Positions 1 through 12,600 of a DNA stretch of 64,000 nt are shown one piece after another. Within the stretch, counting starts at the first letter, position 1, and each line of letters begins with the position of its first letter. Source of the stretch: Ignavibacteria bacterium (GTDB taxonomy: Bacteria; Bacteroidota; Ignavibacteria; OLB7); assembly GCA_020635205.1 (NCBI GenBank), contig JACKAE010000003.1, forward strand, positions 248,001 to 312,000, read 5' to 3'. Under the pieces are notes generated by a model that made no database searches, was not told the DNA's origin, and was given only the letters and a program-made list of their open reading frames with translations. The position numbers and the translations under genes are program-made.

Positions 1-3050
<3,050 letters not shown>

Positions 3051-3536
3051 TCTGGTTCCTCCGGTTATATTCAGTTTGGGGCGCTGAGATGCTTGCGTTG
3101 TATTTCTCTACTTCTTCACTCTCAATCCAGCCAGACCTGATAGTCAAGCGAATTGAACGCGATTCAAACAAAAAAAGGACTCATCGAGCCAGCACAAGCC
3201 GATTCGAGAATCCGTTGAAAAATTTTTGATATGGGGCGTTTGTTTCCCTGTTGCAGGTATGGTCGTGGCATTCGTTCGGGCACTTGCGCCCATAAGTTGG
3301 ATCCGCTGGTCAGTTTGCTGCTGCAATGTTTGAAAGAATTGCCGGTATTTGAGGATCATATGAAACGGTCTCGACGGCTCGTCTTTAGGGATATTGCACG
3401 TCCAATTTTGCAAGAATCCGAAGACTTTGTGATTTCTCTCGGAAGCATGACCGAACGCAATCAGGCTCCCTGCCCAATTTCAGGACAGAGAGCCATTCTG
3501 CATAACAATAAATGAATCGAGAGAAGATGGTGTCGG
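3051..3536 (-). promoter_or_regulatory. rplL-rpoB intergenic region with attenuator-like hairpin
   Basis: This 486-base gap holds no convincing gene. About 40 bases after the rplL stop (3465-3494) the transcript can form a strong hairpin of about 11 pairs: GGCTCTCTGTCC pairs with GGCAGGGAGCC around an eight-base loop. No T-run follows it, so it looks like a processing or attenuation hairpin rather than a full terminator. In enterobacteria an attenuator and RNase III site sit at this same place and reduce beta synthesis relative to L7/L12; the same role here is inference. A seven-T run near 3169-3176 lacks a convincing stem. The GGAGG ribosome site for rpoB is at the end of the gap. Confidence 0.45.
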
Positions 3537-3911
3537 TTACTTCAATGTAACCTGAGCACCTGCCTCTTCGAGCTTCTTCTTCAAGGCTTCAGCCTCTTCC
3601 TTAGAGACCTCTTCCTTGATTGCGCTCGGTGCTCCGTCAACAAGATCCTTCGCCTCTTTCAGGCCAAGTCCAGTAACTTCACGGACAACCTTAATAACGT
3701 TGATCTTCTGTGCACCAGCGCTCGTCAGCTCAACAGTGAACTCAGTCTGCTCTTCTGCTGCTGCGGCTGCACCCTCAGGTGCGGCTGCTGCCATCATCAT
3801 TGGAGCGGCTGCAGTAACGCCGAACTTCTCTTCCATCATCGTCTTCAACTCGGCTGCCTCGCCGAGAGTAAGATTACTGATTTGTTCTAACAGCTCTTCA
3901 ATGTTCGCCAT
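3537..3911 (-). CDS. rplL: 50S ribosomal protein L7/L12
   Basis: Stalk protein of the large subunit; dimers bind the L10 C-terminal helix and recruit translational GTPases. The 124 residues show the N-terminal dimerisation helices ([20 protein letters not shown]), an Ala/Met-rich flexible hinge around residues 33-55, and the conserved C-terminal domain with EKINVIK-like and [15 protein letters not shown] segments. Length is normal for the family. GAGGA lies upstream of the ATG. It follows rplJ after about 95 bases, the usual L10-L12 pairing. Confidence 0.98.
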   Translation of the reverse strand: MANIEELLEQISNLTLGEAAELKTMMEEKFGVTAAAPMMMAAAAPEGAAAAAEEQTEFTVELTSAGAQKINVIKVVREVTGLGLKEAKDLVDGAPSAIKEEVSKEEAEALKKKLEEAGAQVTLK

Positions 3912-4007
3912 GATTATTTCCTCGTGAGAAAAATTGAATAATGTTTGTCTTCAAAAATTTTATTGGTGGGAAAGAGATAGCCCTTTCCCACTACCGAGAG
4001 TACTGGC

Positions 4008-4550
4008 TTAGGCCGAAGCTTCGGCTTGCTTTTTCGCAACCTCTTCGATCAGCGAGGAAAGATCACGCATTACAGCGTTAATCGAACCTACGATGCCCGA
4101 AACCGGTGCTTGCAGAGAACCGAGGATCGACGCCATAATATCTTGGCGTGACGGCATAGCGGCAACCTGCTTTAGCTGGTCTCCGTTGTATATCGTCCCT
4201 TCGATTACTGCAAAATTCAGTTTCGGTTTTTCAGCCTTTCTATCCTCGATAAACTTCTTCAGGATACGTGCTGGCACGGCTGGGTCTTCATATCCAATTG
4301 CCACGCCAGTCTGCCCTACAAGCCGCTCGAGAACTTCATCGCTATACTCTTCCCCCCTCTCGGAGAGAGCACGCCTGATGAGCGTGTTTTTAGCAACACG
4401 GTAACGTACTCCGGCATTCTTGAACTCTCTACGAAGCTCGATTGTGTCGGCAACATTCAGACCGGTAAAGTCGATTGAATAGAAGCCGGCAGCCCCTTCG
4501 AACATCTCGGAGAGTTCGTTAACGACCGCTATTTTCTGTTCTTTGGTCAT
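4008..4550 (-). CDS. rplJ: 50S ribosomal protein L10
   Basis: Base of the ribosomal stalk: the N-terminal globular domain binds 23S rRNA at the L11 region and the C-terminal helix carries L7/L12 dimers. The N-terminus MTKEQKIAVVNELSEMFEGA and the segment GVRYRVAKNTLIRRAL are diagnostic. The C-terminal helix (about residues 145-180, ending EEVAKKQAEASA) is long enough for two or three L12 dimers. At 180 residues it is slightly longer than the E. coli protein. It sits between rplA and rplL as in most bacteria and is probably autoregulated through the preceding leader. Confidence 0.97.
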   Translation of the reverse strand: MTKEQKIAVVNELSEMFEGAAGFYSIDFTGLNVADTIELRREFKNAGVRYRVAKNTLIRRALSERGEEYSDEVLERLVGQTGVAIGYEDPAVPARILKKFIEDRKAEKPKLNFAVIEGTIYNGDQLKQVAAMPSRQDIMASILGSLQAPVSGIVGSINAVMRDLSSLIEEVAKKQAEASA

Positions 4551-4710
4551 GGAACCGAAAGTTGTTGTTCCTTGATCGCGCCTGACTTTCAGACGACAGA
4601 TAATTTCTGTGGCCTACACAACAAACCGCACAGTGAGAAGCAAGCAGTTTGAGCGTAATGCCGACGATTTATATAAAACTGAGTGCGTAATTCAACCTTG
4701 CGTAGAGCCT
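4551..4710 (-). promoter_or_regulatory. Probable L10 (rplJL) mRNA leader
   Basis: The 160-base gap between rplA and rplJ is where many bacteria carry the L10-binding leader that represses rplJL. The transcript can form small local hairpins, for example ACAGA-AATTA-TCTGT followed closely by a CTGAAAGTCAG stem-loop, near the rplJ start, plus an AAGGAAC ribosome-site-like stretch. I cannot confirm the L10 kink-turn consensus by eye, so the assignment rests mainly on position and on the unusual spacing inside an otherwise tight operon. Confidence 0.35.
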
Positions 4711-5424
4711 TTAGGCAGCTACCTCATCTGGATCGCTGATGTGCGAAGCGTCGAGCACAACTCCCGGTCCCATTGTAGAACTGAGTGTTACTCCCTTGAG
4801 ATAACGTCCTTTTGCCGACTGTGGCTTTGCCTGCATAATCGTCCCGATAAAGGCTCGGATGTTCTCTGCAATTTTTTGATGGTCGAAGGAAGCCTTCCCG
4901 ATTGAGGCGTGAACCACACCGGTCTTATCGACGCGGAACTCGATTTTACCTGCCTTCACCTCACCGACCGCCGTGGCAACGTCGTTGGTAACAGTACCAG
5001 CTTTCGGGTTCGGCATCAATCCTCTCGGGCCGAGAATACGCCCAAGTTTACCGAGGTCTCCCATCACATCGGGAGAGGCAATCAAGACATCGAAGTCTGT
5101 CCACCCTCCCTGGATTTTTTCCAGCATATCCTGATAGCCGACAAAATCGGCTCCGGCTGCTTCAGCCTCGGCATGTCCTCCTTCTTTCGTAATGACGAGA
5201 ACGCGAACGCTCTTGCCGCTACCGTGTGGAAGCGAGACAGTACCACGGATGTTCTGATCTGCTTTACGCGGATCTACGCCGAGCCGGACGGCGATATCGA
5301 CTGACTCGTCGAACTTTGCCGTAGCGTTCTCTTTAACGAGAGAGATCGCTTCTTTTAGAGAGTAGATCTGGTTACGGTCAACTCTCTTGGCAACTGTGCT
5401 GAATCGTTTGCTGTGCTTTGGCAT
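4711..5424 (-). CDS. rplA: 50S ribosomal protein L1
   Basis: Large-subunit protein of the mobile L1 stalk that guides E-site tRNA, and commonly a translational repressor of the L11 operon. Diagnostic segments include the N-terminal [30 protein letters not shown], and a C-terminal domain ending [11 protein letters not shown]. An upstream in-frame ATG at 5490 would add 22 residues, but the start used here (MPKHSKRF) gives 237 residues, the normal family length, with an AGAG stretch about ten bases upstream. It follows rplK closely. Confidence 0.95.
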   Translation of the reverse strand: MPKHSKRFSTVAKRVDRNQIYSLKEAISLVKENATAKFDESVDIAVRLGVDPRKADQNIRGTVSLPHGSGKSVRVLVITKEGGHAEAEAAGADFVGYQDMLEKIQGGWTDFDVLIASPDVMGDLGKLGRILGPRGLMPNPKAGTVTNDVATAVGEVKAGKIEFRVDKTGVVHASIGKASFDHQKIAENIRAFIGTIMQAKPQSAKGRYLKGVTLSSTMGPGVVLDASHISDPDEVAA

Positions 5425-5535
5425 CTCTTTGAATCTCTGATTCTTGGGCAGTGATCGGTCTACCTCTGGCAGCGCGACCCCCATCCCCATGATCTTAGTT
5501 ATTGCTCACACTCGTGAGAGGCGCGATGCCTCCCC

Positions 5536-5961
5536 TCAGTCCTCTACATTCACACCCATCGACCTGGCTGTTCCAGCCAGCATCGAAACGGCACTCTCGA
5601 CCGAATCACAATTCAGGTCGTTCTTCTTGACTTCGGCGATCTCCTCAAGCTGCGCGCGCTTGATCTTTCCAACTTTCGTCCGATTCGGTTCAGCCGAACC
5701 CTTCGGCAGGTTTGCTGCCTTCAAGATCAGAACCGCGGCTGGCGGACTCTTGACGACGAACGTAAAACTTTTGTCGGAGTAGAAGCTAACGCGAACAGGC
5801 GTCAGGATGCCACCATCCTTCTGAGTCTTGGCGTTGAATTGCTTAACGAACTCCATGCCGTTCAAGCCGCGCTGACCGAAGGCAGGACCGACCGGTGGAG
5901 CCATGGAGGCTTGACCAGCAGGAATCTGCAACTTGAACGATCCGAGTAGTTTCTTTGCCAT
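5536..5961 (-). CDS. rplK: 50S ribosomal protein L11
   Basis: Binds the GTPase-associated centre of 23S rRNA together with L10 and is needed for stringent-factor activation. The 141-residue protein is full length, with the N-terminal loop [20 protein letters not shown] (the thiopeptide-contact region) and the RNA-binding C-terminal domain ending in an [13 protein letters not shown] stretch. It lies between nusG and rplA in the standard nusG-rplK-rplA order. Confidence 0.98.
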   Translation of the reverse strand: MAKKLLGSFKLQIPAGQASMAPPVGPAFGQRGLNGMEFVKQFNAKTQKDGGILTPVRVSFYSDKSFTFVVKSPPAAVLILKAANLPKGSAEPNRTKVGKIKRAQLEEIAEVKKNDLNCDSVESAVSMLAGTARSMGVNVED

Positions 5962-6066
5962 AGTATAGTATGTTTTGAGTAGCTGACGGTGGTTACGGTT
6001 GTCTCTCTTCGACGTTGGCGTCCCTTTCTGAACCCCAGTCCCCCACCGGCAACTGCATCTGCTGTA

Positions 6067-6621
6067 TTATCGTTCCATTTCAACCTGCGTGTAGTCGAGC
6101 AACACCGGAGTCTTCCGTCCAAAAATGGAGACTTCCACTTTCAGCTTCTGCTTCTGGTTGTTGACTTCACGAACAATCCCAGAGAAGTTGTTAAACGGCC
6201 CGTCGATTACCTTCACCGGATCTCCAACCTCAAAAGCCTCAACAATTGTCTCGACATTCTTCCGCTCTTCCATCCGGTCGAGAATCCGCCTGACTTCATG
6301 ATCCTGAAGCGCTTCTGGCTCATTCTTCCGACCGAGGAAGCTCATCACCGAGGGCGTATTCTGGATAACGTCGATTACTTTCTTCGTCAGGATTGCCTCA
6401 ATCAGAAGGTATCCCGGTAGGAAATTCTTCATCCGGGTTCGCTTCTTCCCATCACGAACCTCAAAAACTTTTTCTTGAGGGATAATGATGTGGGGGACAT
6501 ATTCACTTAAGCCGATACGCTCCAGCTCATTTTCTAACAACTGAAGTACTCTACTCTCATGTCCCGAGAAAATTCTCAGGGCATACCACTTTTTCTCTAT
6601 TGTATTCTCGTGCGTCGACAT
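6067..6621 (-). CDS. nusG: Transcription termination/antitermination protein NusG
   Basis: Couples RNA polymerase to Rho and to the ribosome. The 184 residues contain the NGN domain (about 10-115), starting KKWYALRIFSGHE and including LPGYLLIEA, and a C-terminal KOW domain (about 130-180) starting VGDPVKVIDGPFNNFSGIV. Length and architecture are normal for a housekeeping NusG, and the position between secE and rplK is classical, so this is not a NusG paralogue of the RfaH/LoaP kind. Confidence 0.97.
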   Translation of the reverse strand: MSTHENTIEKKWYALRIFSGHESRVLQLLENELERIGLSEYVPHIIIPQEKVFEVRDGKKRTRMKNFLPGYLLIEAILTKKVIDVIQNTPSVMSFLGRKNEPEALQDHEVRRILDRMEERKNVETIVEAFEVGDPVKVIDGPFNNFSGIVREVNNQKQKLKVEVSIFGRKTPVLLDYTQVEMER

Positions 6622-6671
6622 GGATAAACGAACCCCTCGTTTCGGGTGTAAAGCTCTACACGAGCTTCACG

Positions 6672-6863
6672 TTAAAGAAGATTGAACAAGGTCTCGACAA
6701 TGAACATGAATGCTCTGTCGATAATAAAGACGAAAACGGTGATGATTGCACAAACCAGAAGCGTCACAATTGTGGCTTCTTGAAGCTGCTCCTTGTTAGG
6801 CCAAGAGACCTTCTTCATCTCATTGCCGACTTCTTTGAAGAATCCGGCTGCTTTATTGCTCAT
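6672..6863 (-). CDS. secE: Preprotein translocase subunit SecE
   Basis: Small essential subunit of the SecYEG channel. The 63-residue protein has the single-membrane-helix form found in most bacteria: an amphipathic N-terminus with the conserved FFKEVGNEMKKVSWPNKEQL motif, then one hydrophobic helix (about residues 33-57, ATIVTLLVCAIITVFVFII). It begins shortly after the tRNA-Trp gene and is followed 50 bases later by nusG, so it is probably co-transcribed with the tRNAs. Confidence 0.96.
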   Translation of the reverse strand: MSNKAAGFFKEVGNEMKKVSWPNKEQLQEATIVTLLVCAIITVFVFIIDRAFMFIVETLFNLL

Positions 6864-6931
6864 AGTTATCTCCTCAACGTGAGAAATATCGAGCAGTCTG
6901 TGACTGCTGGAACAGACCCGATGGGCCGAAG

Positions 6932-7004
<73 letters not shown>

Positions 7005-7193
7005 ATGTCAACAACTGCTTTGCAACAGTACAGATTCCCATGAGAGTGGAACAATGGTTCCCTCTACATTCCTGTAGTGTAAGTCAGTTTGTTATAGTAT
7101 ATATGGTTTGAAGACGGAGCGATCCGTAGGCGGAAATCGACAGAATCTCTTGTACGACCAGGTTCAGATACCGGTTTGTGACGGACGACTGAG

Positions 7194-7266
7194 AGCGGGA
7201 GACGGGACTCGAACCCGCAACCAACAGCTTGGAAGGCTGTGACTCTACCAATTGAGTTACCCCCGC
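7194..7266 (-). tRNA. tRNA-Gly (TCC)
   Basis: Cloverleaf of 73 bases. The acceptor GCGGGGG pairs with CTCCCGC with one G-T wobble. The anticodon loop is CTTCCAA between CAGC and GCTG, giving anticodon TCC. The T-arm GCGGGTTCGAGTCCCGT is canonical. CCA is not encoded. It lies in the four-tRNA cluster ahead of secE. Confidence 0.97.
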
Positions 7267-7314
7267 TTATAAAAGACGAGAAAATTCTCAGGTCTCTTGA
7301 ATTACGCTCGAAAG

Positions 7315-7387
<73 letters not shown>

Positions 7388-7650
7388 ACGTCGTAAAGAG
7401 ATCGATCAGATGGTTGTAGTTGTATAGAGCAGAAACTCCACACAACCGACGAGCAACTCCCGCGTGCCCCGGCTCTCTTCCCACAAACGTGACAGAGACT
7501 CTTAGTCCGGATGAACGGTGACATCGAGTGGGACAATCAGAGAAGATGTTCTCTGGGGTCGGCCAACTCAAAGACATAACGTAGCTCGACTTCAATAACC
7601 GTATGCGAAAGAACAGTTTTCAGCAGTTGACCTTCTGTGTGAACTGACTG
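7388..7650 (-). other. Inter-tRNA spacer (263 bases), no recognised feature
   Basis: Spacer between tRNA-Tyr and tRNA-Thr. In proteobacteria the tRNA-Tyr/Gly/Thr cluster runs into tuf, but no tuf or rpmG (L33) fragment is readable here. I see no promoter of the TAnnTTTG type and no strong hairpin. It is presumably transcribed as part of the tRNA precursor. Confidence 0.5.
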
Positions 7651-7733
<83 letters not shown>

Positions 7734-7791
7734 GATTTTCAACGCAAGCAGTTCACATACTCTTGTATGATGTCGCTTGCAATAGAGCCTG

Positions 7792-7799
7792 CAAATATA
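7792..7799 (-). promoter_or_regulatory. Promoter -7 element TATATTTG for the tRNA-secE-rpl-rpoB block
   Basis: TATATTTG matches the Bacteroidota consensus TAnnTTTG exactly and lies about 60 bases before tRNA-Tyr. The following bases GCAGGCT are identical to those after the -7 elements of the S10 and str operons. The -33 side is only T-rich (TATTTTTC), not a clear TTG. Confidence 0.75.
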
Positions 7800-7958
7800 G
7801 GCTATTCTACCATAGAAAAATACGTCGTTCAAATTTTCTTACGAATAGCCAACATTAGTGATTAAAGATTCTTCTGCTCAGTCCAAAACTGAGTGAAGCG
7901 ATGGCACAATAACATCGACAAACAACACTTCCCAGTCTCTATCCAGCCCACTGAAAGG

Positions 7959-7998
7959 AAAAAGCTACGGAGAGAACCTCAACAGCTCTCTCCGTAGC
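7959..7998 (-). terminator. Rho-independent terminator after the lipoprotein gene
   Basis: On the minus strand GCTACGGAGAGA pairs with TCTCTCCGTAGC around a short loop, and TTTTTCCTTT follows directly. It lies just after the stop codon of the lipoprotein gene and isolates it from the tRNA promoter downstream. Confidence 0.9.
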
Positions 7999-8022
7999 AT
8001 TCAGAGTCTCTTTTTCAACTTC

Positions 8023-8892
8023 TTAGTTTGAGATAACCTGAGTCATCTCAGAGAAATATCCGGGAACCGGGATGTTCACCCCCTGCTGTGATCCCCCAAA
8101 CTCAACTGTGGCGTCAATCACTGTTCCCTCCCTCTCCTCTCGTACTACTGCCCCAAGCTCAGCAGAAATCCAGGAGAACCGCTGTAGTGTCACACTCTTT
8201 ACTTCGAGTGGAACAGTAATTTTCTGCCCGAATTGCTCGGTCTCGAGGAGAATGGTCAAGGATAGCCTTATGTTGTGCGTTGTTTTGGTGGTGGCATATT
8301 GCTTGCCATCAATTGTCAGATTCTCCACCGACGAGGCAACAACCGAGTCAACCACCGAGAGTTCCAGCCCCTTTGTCGTGACGGCGGGAAACCCTGCGTC
8401 GTAGGCAAGGGTATCCTTAGCACTCCCAACAAACCAGCGAGCCGAGGAGGATCCAAGCCGAGCTTCGTGCATCCAGTCTCGCCCGAGATCCACTTCGCCA
8501 ATTACCGAGAAGTCAAGCTCCGGCGCAACTGAAGCATAGCGGAAGATGTCGTTTGTTCCGGCTTGCTGTTGAAGGTAGACTGAATCGACAACGTCTACAA
8601 TCCCACCCAAAGTGAGAATGCTATCTAAGTAGAGTGCAACTCCCGTTTTGCCGTAAGCCGAAATTGATGTGTTGACGAGGGTTAATCGGCGGTTCCGTTC
8701 GGTTGCACTGATTTTCTCGGCAGTGGAAGGATCTGTTGAATAGGATGTATACTCGTAGCTGGAACCTGCTTTGAAGGACATTTGTTGTGATGCCGGATTG
8801 TCGTTAGGATCCGAAGGTGTGCTCTCGCACGCGATAAAGCTGGCAGCTCCCACGAGCAGGAAGCTCAGCATTGTGATATATCGACTCATCAT
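8023..8892 (-). CDS. Putative lipoprotein of unknown function
   Basis: The 289-residue product starts with a short basic N-terminus, a hydrophobic stretch (about residues 8-21) and a cysteine in the context SFIAC, a plausible lipoprotein signal, followed by a Ser/Pro/Asn-rich linker. The rest is predicted to be beta-rich and soluble with no motif I recognise; it is probably anchored at the outer membrane facing the periplasm or surface. It has its own terminator, and smc lies immediately upstream. No function can be assigned from sequence alone. Confidence 0.85.
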   Translation of the reverse strand: MMSRYITMLSFLLVGAASFIACESTPSDPNDNPASQQMSFKAGSSYEYTSYSTDPSTAEKISATERNRRLTLVNTSISAYGKTGVALYLDSILTLGGIVDVVDSVYLQQQAGTNDIFRYASVAPELDFSVIGEVDLGRDWMHEARLGSSSARWFVGSAKDTLAYDAGFPAVTTKGLELSVVDSVVASSVENLTIDGKQYATTKTTHNIRLSLTILLETEQFGQKITVPLEVKSVTLQRFSWISAELGAVVREEREGTVIDATVEFGGSQQGVNIPVPGYFSEMTQVISN

Positions 8893-8923
8893 AATCTTCT
8901 CTTCATTTGTTGAATTTCACTAA

Positions 8924-8947
8924 GCTGATCCGTTCGGATCGGTCAGC
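8924..8947 (-). terminator. Possible hairpin at the smc stop codon
   Basis: GCTGACCGATCC pairs with GGATCAGC around AAC-type loop bases, overlapping the smc stop codon. There is no T-run, so it could be a weak terminator or an mRNA-end stabilising hairpin. Confidence 0.35.
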
Positions 8948-11900
8948 CTGACACTACTTCTGCAACCTTGGTTTGATTCTCTTCTTCCTCACCTTTCTTC
9001 AAGAAGGTATTCCGCAGAATTTCCGATACCCCATCTTCTTGCTGCGTAACCCCGAAGAATGTGTCGGCTGCTGCCATCGTCTTCTTGTTGTGGGTAACGA
9101 TGATGAATTGAGTGTTCTTATCAAAGTTTCTGATCAAACGAATAAAGCGTTCGATATTCGCATCATCGAGTGGGGCATCTACTTCATCGAGAATACAGAA
9201 AGGAGAAGGCTTTACCAGATAGATTGCGAAAAGTAGTGCAATTGCCGTAAGAGTCTTCTCGCCACCGGAGAGAAGGTCAATGGAATGTGGCCGTTTCCCT
9301 CTCGGCTTGGCCACAATCTCTACACGAGCCTCCAACAGATCATCCGCCCCCTCTTCAATCAAAAGGTCAGCCTCATCCCCCTCGTGGAACAGACTCTGGA
9401 ATAATCGCCGGAAATTTCCTCTGATCTGCTCGAATGTATCCAAGAACTGCCGCTGTGCAGTCTCATTAATCTCGTTAATCGTTCGCACAAGGTCGGTCTC
9501 TGCTTTCGTCAGATCCTCCACCTGATCGCGCAAGAACTCGAATCTCTCCTTCTCAGTTTGCCACTCTTCGTAGGCGAGAAGGTTAACGTTCCCCAACATC
9601 TTGATCTTCCCTTTCACTTCACGTAATCGTTCACGTAACTCTCCTAAAGGAGTTGAAGTTTCATGATCGAAATCTTTCTTCTGCAACTCAAGTTCCAGTT
9701 CTTCAAACGCCCGAGCTACCAAACTTTCAGCCTTAGCGTTGAGTTCACCAATTTTGATTTCAAGCTCGTGAGCCAACTCCACCGAATCCTCGTACCCCTT
9801 CCGCTCTTCACGCAACGCATTTGCATGTTTTGCGATTTCCTCCCGCTTGGCAGCTTGGGCTTCAGAAATTTTTTGATGTTCTGCCCGAGCCTCCTCCAGC
9901 TCTTGCTGAAACTCTCCTCTCCTCTCCTCAAGTTCCCCAACCGAACCAGTTAACTGTTCAATCCCTTCTTCAGCCTCCCTTACCTCAGTCTCTGCTCTCC
10001 GTATTGTCCCCTCGGCAGCCTCACGATCTCGCTTGATACGCTCAAGCTCTTGGTGCGCATTCTTCTCCTCAGCCTGCAATTCTACCAGAACAATCCGACG
10101 GGAATTCATCTCCGCATTTAGTGCCGCGTAGGAAGCCTCGTAGGCTTCAAGTTCTTCCCCAAGTGCCACGGCTTGTTGTTCAAGGGTATTTTTCTCTTGA
10201 AGTAACCCTTCACGTCGTGGCGTGATACTGTCGAGAACTGCTTCCATTTTAGAGAGTTCTCTCACCCCACGCTCCCCTTCTTCTTCGTGTTGCACCAGAA
10301 GATCTTCGGCATATTCCTTCTCATACTCGGCCTGTGCCAAACGCTTCTCCAAGATACCGACACTGTGCTGAGCCTGCCGGACTTCATCGGAGAGTCGACC
10401 GAGATCGATCGCGTCATGTCTGCTCTGCAAGGTGACTATCTCACTGCGCATCTGAGCAAGTTGTTCCGTTCGCTCAGCAACTTCACGTCCGAGAACTTCC
10501 ACCTGCTCTTTGCGCCCAATAACTGTTCCCTCCTCTTTCTGCCGACTTCCCCCCCCCCGCACAATCCCACCAGCCCGCACCAACACCCCTTCCAACGTGA
10601 CAGCCTGTTCGGCTACACCACCTTCGGTAACTCGCACAGCTTCTTCTACTGAACGGACAACAACGGTATTCCCGAGCAGAGCGTGACGCAGGCTTTCATA
10701 TTTCTGCTCCGAACGGCAAAGTTCGGATGCCCGTCCAATAATGCCAAACTCTTCAGCAGCTATGTCGCGCAGATGATATTCGGGAAGCCGATTGAGACAG
10801 ATAAAGGTTGCTCGCCCTTTCATCTCATCTTCGAGAAGCTGCATTCCGCGAGCTGCATCTTGGAAGGAGGGGACAACGAGATAGCTACCAGATTCACCGA
10901 GAGCAGTTGTAATTGCCCGGACGTATTCAGGATTGGTTGCAATCACATCGGAAACAGTGCGGCGTTCTGGCTGGTTCCACTCCTCGGCTGCAATCAAATA
11001 GCGGACAGCCTCATCTTGATCTACAAGACTTGAAAGGAAATCAATTCGAGACTGGCGGGAGTTGATTTCGTCCCGGAGATCAGATATCCGGGCATTCATT
11101 TCGTCGATAGCTCTCCGCAGACGATTTTTTTCCTCCTGCGAGTTCGTGAAATTTTCCCCAGCCTTCTTCAAACGTTCTTCACCTACGACAAGCTCTCCCT
11201 CCACTTCGTCAATAATCTCTCCTGCTCTATCCCGTTCTCCCCGTGTCTCCACATCTTCCGAGGCATAGCGTTCCAACTGGTTCCGAAGAGTCTCAGCTTG
11301 GGATCGAACCCTCTCCTCCTCACCACGCAGCTCACCGATACGGTTCATCACCCCAACAACTTCTTCTTGGATTCCACGCACTCGAAGTTTCCGTTGCTGC
11401 AATTCCTCTGCTTTTACCGTGAGTTGATCTTCCAGCTCATCAAACCCAAAGCCAGCTTCCTGAAGTTGTTCGCGAATCTCTTGCAACGAGCTTTCAATCT
11501 CGGCTCGATCTTGCTCCAATGCCTTGATAGCCCCCTTTGCCTCCTCGGCCTCACGATTGGAACGAAGAATTCCACTTTGCAGTGAATTCCTCCGCTCGTG
11601 AGCAACTGCTCGCTCCCGTTCTACTTGAGCAATCCTATCGGAAATTGCAGCCAGGTCCTTGTTTGCCTCGGCAAGTGCCGTCTCAATATCGGTCTGTTCC
11701 CGCTCAAGCTCCCGAAGCGTCAGTTCTTCTTTTGCAAGGCGTTCATCTAAGTGTGAGCGAGCAGCACGGGCTTCCTTCAAGTTCGCCTCGAGCGGAACAA
11801 TTCGATCCAGAGTTGTGGCATATTCCCGTTCCAACAACTCAATGTCGAGTGTTCTCCTCTCTTCGTCGAGTCGATTGTACTCTTCAGCTTTTCCAGCCTG

Positions 11901-12521
11901 ACGCTCAAGCGACGAGACTTTCTTCGTGACTTCACGCAGAATATCTTTTACGCGATCGAGATCTGTGCGAGTAGCCTCAAGTTTGCGGAGGGCTTCCTTG
12001 CGCCGTTGCTTGTAGCGGGTAACACCTGCGGCTTCTTCAAATAGCTGACGCCGATCTCCTGAACGGTCCGAAAGGATTGTCTCGATCATCTTCAACTCGA
12101 TAACCGAGTAGGCATTTGCCCCCATCCCGGTATCCATGAAGAGTTCCACAATATCCTTTAATCGGCACTGCGTTTTGTTCAGCAGATATTCCGAGTCACC
12201 ATTGCGGAAGAGTCGTCTGGAGATTGTTACCTCGCTATATTCGGTCGGTAGAATCCCTTTCGTATTTTCAATCGTTAGGGATACCTCGGCCATACCGAGA
12301 GGTTTCCGTTGTCCAGTTCCGTTAAAGATGACGTTTTCCATCTTATCTGACCGGAGAACGGATGCCCGTTGCTCACCTATAGCCCAGCGAATGGCGTCGA
12401 TGATATTCGACTTACCACAACCGTTCGGCCCAACAATTGCCGTTACTCCCTCATCAAATCGAAGGATTGTTTTTTTTGGGAATGACTTAAAGCCGACAAG
12501 TTCAAGTTTGGACAGGTACAT
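8943..12521 (-). CDS. smc: Chromosome segregation protein SMC
   Basis: ATPase of the SMC-ScpAB condensin that organises and segregates the chromosome. The 1,192-residue product has the full architecture: N-terminal ATPase head with Walker A GPNGCGKS at residues 31-38, a first coiled coil (about 170-500), a hinge with the region starting PEYVRAITTALGESGSYLVV, a second coiled coil (about 660-1010), and a C-terminal head with the signature LLSGGEKTLTAIALLFAIY and Walker B PFCILDEVDAPLDD. Length is normal for the family. The frame runs unbroken through an eight-C run near 10551-10559. It is transcribed divergently from a small membrane protein gene. Confidence 0.98.
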   Translation of the reverse strand: MYLSKLELVGFKSFPKKTILRFDEGVTAIVGPNGCGKSNIIDAIRWAIGEQRASVLRSDKMENVIFNGTGQRKPLGMAEVSLTIENTKGILPTEYSEVTISRRLFRNGDSEYLLNKTQCRLKDIVELFMDTGMGANAYSVIELKMIETILSDRSGDRRQLFEEAAGVTRYKQRRKEALRKLEATRTDLDRVKDILREVTKKVSSLERQAGKAEEYNRLDEERRTLDIELLEREYATTLDRIVPLEANLKEARAARSHLDERLAKEELTLRELEREQTDIETALAEANKDLAAISDRIAQVERERAVAHERRNSLQSGILRSNREAEEAKGAIKALEQDRAEIESSLQEIREQLQEAGFGFDELEDQLTVKAEELQQRKLRVRGIQEEVVGVMNRIGELRGEEERVRSQAETLRNQLERYASEDVETRGERDRAGEIIDEVEGELVVGEERLKKAGENFTNSQEEKNRLRRAIDEMNARISDLRDEINSRQSRIDFLSSLVDQDEAVRYLIAAEEWNQPERRTVSDVIATNPEYVRAITTALGESGSYLVVPSFQDAARGMQLLEDEMKGRATFICLNRLPEYHLRDIAAEEFGIIGRASELCRSEQKYESLRHALLGNTVVVRSVEEAVRVTEGGVAEQAVTLEGVLVRAGGIVRGGGSRQKEEGTVIGRKEQVEVLGREVAERTEQLAQMRSEIVTLQSRHDAIDLGRLSDEVRQAQHSVGILEKRLAQAEYEKEYAEDLLVQHEEEGERGVRELSKMEAVLDSITPRREGLLQEKNTLEQQAVALGEELEAYEASYAALNAEMNSRRIVLVELQAEEKNAHQELERIKRDREAAEGTIRRAETEVREAEEGIEQLTGSVGELEERRGEFQQELEEARAEHQKISEAQAAKREEIAKHANALREERKGYEDSVELAHELEIKIGELNAKAESLVARAFEELELELQKKDFDHETSTPLGELRERLREVKGKIKMLGNVNLLAYEEWQTEKERFEFLRDQVEDLTKAETDLVRTINEINETAQRQFLDTFEQIRGNFRRLFQSLFHEGDEADLLIEEGADDLLEARVEIVAKPRGKRPHSIDLLSGGEKTLTAIALLFAIYLVKPSPFCILDEVDAPLDDANIERFIRLIRNFDKNTQFIIVTHNKKTMAAADTFFGVTQQEDGVSEILRNTFLKKGEEEENQTKVAEVVSG

Positions 12522-12600
12522 TACAGTCTATTGTTCAGGGAAAAATGTCTCATTAATGCCTTCGCAGCAGATTACGCTAAGCTATTCGGAGTATTCAACC

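Noticed and set aside
3144..3515. Short open frames in the rplL-rpoB gap on both strands
   Set aside because: No ribosome site, no recognisable protein feature, and they overlap each other on opposite strands.
10551..10559. Run of eight C in smc as a possible frameshift site
   Set aside because: The SMC reading frame is continuous across it and both sides match the family, so no shift is needed.
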